From assembly GCA_965208395.1 (NCBI GenBank), contig CBDBON010000002.1, positions 496,001-560,000 of the forward strand: 64,000 nt of DNA, written 5' to 3'. The translations under genes were made by a program, and so were the position numbers. The notes beneath the pieces were generated by a model that saw only the letters and a program-made list of their open reading frames with translations, was not told where the DNA came from and did not search any database. This DNA is from CBDBON01 sp965208395. GTDB taxonomy: Bacteria; Chloroflexota; Dehalococcoidia; Lucifugimonadales; CBDBON01. Each line of letters begins with the position of its first letter. Position 1 is the first letter of the stretch. Below are positions 61,635-64,000 of the stretch, piece by piece.

Positions 61635-61684
61635 GGAGACAGTCCCGCTGTGAATTGGCGTCCCGAATGGCCGGGACTGTCTCC
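61635..61684. promoter_or_regulatory. 13-bp inverted repeat upstream of the four-HTH gene, possible operator
   Basis: GGAGACAGTCCCG at 61635-61647 and its exact reverse complement CGGGACTGTCTCC at 61672-61684 are separated by 24 bases. The element lies 54 bp upstream of the four-HTH protein start. The centre-to-centre distance of 37 bp is about 3.5 helical turns. It could be the protein's own operator, or a hairpin in its leader. Confidence 0.55.
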
Positions 61685-62268
61685 GTGGGTATTGGTTTTT
61701 GCTGGCAAAGAGAAGGACCGCCTCCCCTGCGAGGGAAGCGGCCCTGTGTTCGCCAACTGCTATGTGGGCCTTGCGTGCGAGAGCCGGGGCATGAATGCTG
61801 TCGAAGCCGACTCCGACGCCCTTGACCTCGCCTACCGATTACTCAACGTGCATAAGCGCCTCCTTGTGGTTGTTGTTGACCCGCCCGGCATCCAGGGCGC
61901 GGTTTGCGTGTGCTGATTTCGATTGACGAATGACGCACTCCACCCACGGTCGGATGCCGGACGCGGGGACGAAGCGGACGAGAAGACGCAGTTCGGTCCC
62001 AGGTCCACGTCACGGGAGGAGCGACCGAGTGGGGGAGAACTGCGAGACGTGGTGCGGCCAACCTACTTGAAACCGTGGATCGGCGCGGTGATGAAGCGAC
62101 GCAGTCCAGCGAGGTCGCGCAGGACGGCGTGCGTGGAACCTGCGACCCAACCGCGTGACGATTGCGCCGCAGCATGAGGACTAGCCGGGGCGCTGGGCGC
62201 ACTCCGACCAGGGTGTCCTAGGGGTTGAAGCGAAACGCGCCTCAGCCGCTGCGAATGTGTCCCTCCGG

Positions 62269-62349
62269 GGCGGCCTTCGGGAGAGCGCGATGCTCGATCC
62301 CTCCGGTCTGACCCCCTGGGTGGCCTTCAGAGAGCGCGGTGCTCGATCC
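62269..62349 (+). repeat. Two imperfect direct repeats of about 31 bp
   Basis: GGCGGCCTTCGGGAGAGCGC and following bases at 62269-62300 recur as GGTGGCCTTCAGAGAGCGCG and following bases at 62319-62349, ending in the same TGCTCGATCC. The spacing is 50 bp. No wider array is seen. Confidence 0.5.
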
Positions 62350-62512
62350 TACGCAGCCGGTCCCGGATTCGGGGGACGGGAACCCTCCAGGTTTCTCGGC
62401 ATGAAACAACTGGAAAAGCCTGAAACTGACTCCATTATTGCCGAACAACTGAGCGGATGGAAGGGTTTGGCGTCACCTGCGCCCAAAGTGTTCTGTCCAG
62501 TTCATGAAAACC

Positions 62513-63394
62513 CTAAGCGCGCCGCCCCGGCCACCAGCGGCTTCGCCACAGGCCGCACGTGAGCGCCTTCCACAGCAGGTATCTCCAGGCCAGCGCCCTG
62601 CGGACATCGACGAGGGTGTCCCTGCGCCAGTTGAACTGGGAGCTTCGGTAGAGTCCGTGCAGCGGCTCCGTCTCCGGCGGAAGGGTCATCCCGTACTCTT
62701 CGAGCAGGGCCACCTCCAGGCTACGGACCCGCGCCTCGGTCTCCAGCCAGGCCAGGCCCTTGCCTGTGCCCACGTGCCCCGCCTTCCATATTTCGCGCCA
62801 CTCCTCGATGAGGGGCCACGCCTCGCCGAAGACCTCCTCGTCGTCGGGCGCGGGCTCCTTGGTCACCAGCTCGGGATACAGCCGCTTCGGGTACCTGGCC
62901 CTCGCCGACGGCTTGTCCGTCGCCGGGGCCTCCTCCAGCGCGTCTCCGGTTGCGTCCTGGGCCTCCGTCGGTCCCGTCGTGGACTCTCGCTGGGCTTCCG
63001 CACGCGACAGCCTCTTCTCGATCTTCGCTAACGCCCCGCTCTGCTCCTCACACAGGACTTTCACCTCGCCTTTGACGGCGTCCAGACCCTCGTGCAGCTC
63101 TTTCGCCAACCCCTCCACCCGACGCTCCAGCGCGTCGTGACGCTTCCGCTGACGGGCGACGGACGAACCCACCCCATCCCGGAGGCCCCGCTCCAGGGCT
63201 TCCCTGAGCCGCCACGTCATTCCGCCGCCATCCATGCAGGCACCCACGGTCCGCCGGTCTATCCCCAGCGCCCGCGCCGCTCCCTTACGGCTCCCTTCTC
63301 TTCGCACCACCTCGTGCAGCAGGGCCATGAGGCGATTGACGTGCTCCTCCTCGACGTCTCCCTCTTCGGTTATGACCTTCTCACTCGCTTCCAT
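62513..63394 (-). CDS. HTH and coiled-coil protein of unknown family, probably autoregulated
   Basis: 293 residues. Residues about 20-55 hold a Fis-like HTH (EGSRKGAARALGIDRRTVGA). A long coiled coil follows (about 80-130: ALERRVEGLAKELHEGLDAV), then an acidic linker and a C-terminal helical domain with WPLIEEWREIWKAGH and FNWRRDTLVDVRRALAWRYL, Trp- and Arg-rich. I do not recognise the family. GGAGGAGGG precedes the ATG at 63394. Three GTACAACATGTAC sites lie 15-207 bp upstream, so it probably controls its own promoter or an adjacent one. Confidence 0.75.
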   Translation of the reverse strand: MEASEKVITEEGDVEEEHVNRLMALLHEVVRREGSRKGAARALGIDRRTVGACMDGGGMTWRLREALERGLRDGVGSSVARQRKRHDALERRVEGLAKELHEGLDAVKGEVKVLCEEQSGALAKIEKRLSRAEAQRESTTGPTEAQDATGDALEEAPATDKPSARARYPKRLYPELVTKEPAPDDEEVFGEAWPLIEEWREIWKAGHVGTGKGLAWLETEARVRSLEVALLEEYGMTLPPETEPLHGLYRSSQFNWRRDTLVDVRRALAWRYLLWKALTCGLWRSRWWPGRRA

Positions 63395-63408
63395 CAGTCC
63401 CTCCTCCG

Positions 63409-63421
63409 GTACAACATGTAC
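63409..63421. promoter_or_regulatory. GTACAACATGTAC site 1
   Basis: 13 bases, GTACAACATGTAC, directly upstream of the ribosome site of the HTH/coiled-coil gene. The ends GTAC/GTAC are mirror-symmetric arms. The position is next to the gene's start, so binding would block initiation of transcription or translation. Confidence 0.65.
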
Positions 63422-63455
63422 CCGTTTTGTACACGGCTTGCCGATCCTCTGAGGT

Positions 63456-63468
63456 GTACAACATGTAC
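63456..63468. promoter_or_regulatory. GTACAACATGTAC site 2
   Basis: Same 13 bases as sites 1 and 3, 47 bp upstream of site 1 (start to start), flanked by TG and CG. A half-site TTTTGTACAC lies between sites 1 and 2 at 63425-63434. Confidence 0.65.
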
Positions 63469-63587
63469 CGCTTCAGCTACGGACGATGTACCACCCCGTC
63501 GCAACCGGTCCCTGACAAAAAGTGTTCGCTTTTCACGCCCTGTAGGGGCTGCTTTCCCCCTGTTCCAGCTTTGAAAACCGCCCAGAT

Positions 63588-63600
63588 GTACAACATGTAC
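63588..63600. promoter_or_regulatory. GTACAACATGTAC site 3
   Basis: Third identical copy, 132 bp upstream of site 2 (start to start). Related TGTACC and TGTACT half-sites are at 63487-63492 and 63616-63621. The spacing is irregular, unlike a CRISPR or tandem array. Confidence 0.65.
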
Positions 63601-64000
63601 ACGGACGCGTTTTCCTGTACTACCCCATGACATCACGGGAGGCCCCGTGGCGGGGTATCCCCTGGAAGGGGCTATCACGAATGAAACGGTTGCACGGATG
63701 AAGACCCCTTCCGAGGGATAACGCTCGTCTCTCCCATAGCCCACGCTGGTTGGAGAAAGCCAGTTGCAGTTCGGGCAGTCCTTTGATTCCCAACTCGAAC
63801 GCCGGGCAATCGACGCGACGAGAGTGGCAACCTTGAAAGAAGCCGAGAACCAAACAGAATCAGAGAACAGTGGCCGGGCCATCTCCGAGTTCGGCGCGGC
63901 AACCAGCGACTTCAACCCCGGCCCCGACGCGGAGGGCCGCCTCCGCCGTAACCGGCGACGGTGACAGCGCGACTGGCGATAGTGCGCAGGCGGCCACAAC
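63601..64000. other. Right end of the window, no confident gene
   Basis: Short frames on both strands are open, for example a plus-strand one at 63764-63964, but none shows a recognised domain or a good ribosome site. I see nothing further. Confidence 0.3.

Larger units (their letters stand above)
61582..62512. other. Long regulatory or decayed region between two HTH genes
   Basis: 931 bases without a convincing gene. It holds the inverted repeat at 61635-61684 and a pair of imperfect direct repeats at 62269-62300 and 62319-62349. Short frames are open on both strands but none has both a ribosome site and a recognisable product. Confidence 0.4.

Noticed and set aside
63409..63600. CRISPR-like repeats
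   Set aside because: The GTACAACATGTAC units are only 13 bases and unevenly spaced (47 and 132 bp), with no spacer structure or cas genes.
63427..63630. Small plus-strand gene reading MYNMYT-type repeats
   Set aside because: Its Met-Tyr repeats come from the three operator-like sites and there is no ribosome site.
1..64000. tRNA or rRNA genes
   Set aside because: No cloverleaf with a CCA-type end or conserved rRNA stretch was recognised by eye; short or unusual ones could have been missed.

Overview
The window is a high-GC bacterial chromosome segment of about 50 genes on both strands, with no rRNA, tRNA or CRISPR array that I can see. The gene set suggests a heterotrophic Chloroflexota, possibly a SAR202/Dehalococcoidia-type lineage: an F420/LLM-class oxidoreductase, an MpaB-type oxygenase, two gamma-glutamyltransferases, a CocE-type hydrolase, a split methylcrotonyl-CoA-type carboxylase, and a zinc-ribbon DEAD-box helicase. 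This assignment is inferred from gene content only; no marker gene is present.

Positions 1-42,400 look like core or metabolic chromosome. They hold single genes and short operons for scavenging organic matter: gamma-glutamyltransferases (1376-3175 and 38154-39854), a sulfatase-fold enzyme whose nucleophile position is Thr, MFS, SSS and NCS2-type transporters, a DUF885 peptidase-like protein, a three-gene biotin-dependent acyl-CoA carboxylase followed by a D-threonine-aldolase-like enzyme, a CocE/NonD hydrolase, aldo/keto reductase, MOSC protein, SDR, and an enolase-superfamily enzyme. A compact partner-switching module lies at 3390-5395: STAS protein, then response regulator-PP2C phosphatase, then HATPase kinase. 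A zinc-ribbon DEAD-box helicase and an RRM protein form a divergent RNA-handling pair at 26605-28769. The stretch 24.7-32.5 kb is bounded by a perfect 40-bp inverted repeat and contains decayed genes: a TypA GTPase remnant with a dispersed palindromic repeat, and a broken beta-lactamase-family hydrolase.

Positions 42,500-64,000 look like an accessory island. It opens with an N-terminally truncated serine recombinase next to a frameshifted fragment of a surface beta-sandwich protein. A minus-strand run follows: hen1 and pnkp (bacterial RNA repair), a duplicated six-Cys-domain lipoprotein starting 26 bp after pnkp, then a translationally coupled trio of pentaheme cytochrome c, Tll0287/DUF3365-like heme protein and a four-His membrane cytochrome b. 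Divergent from hen1, and behind a recognisable promoter, is a plus-strand operon of XRE regulator, hsdR, toxin-antitoxin pair, hsdS and hsdM. The island ends with a solute-binding lipoprotein, a protein with four tandem HTH domains preceded by a 13-bp inverted repeat, and an HTH/coiled-coil protein whose upstream region carries three copies of a 13-bp GTACAACATGTAC site.

The most interesting part is 44.2-58.9 kb. An RNA end-healing and sealing system sits head-to-head with a type I restriction system that carries an internal toxin-antitoxin pair, and its minus-strand genes run without an obvious break into an undescribed heme electron-transfer module.
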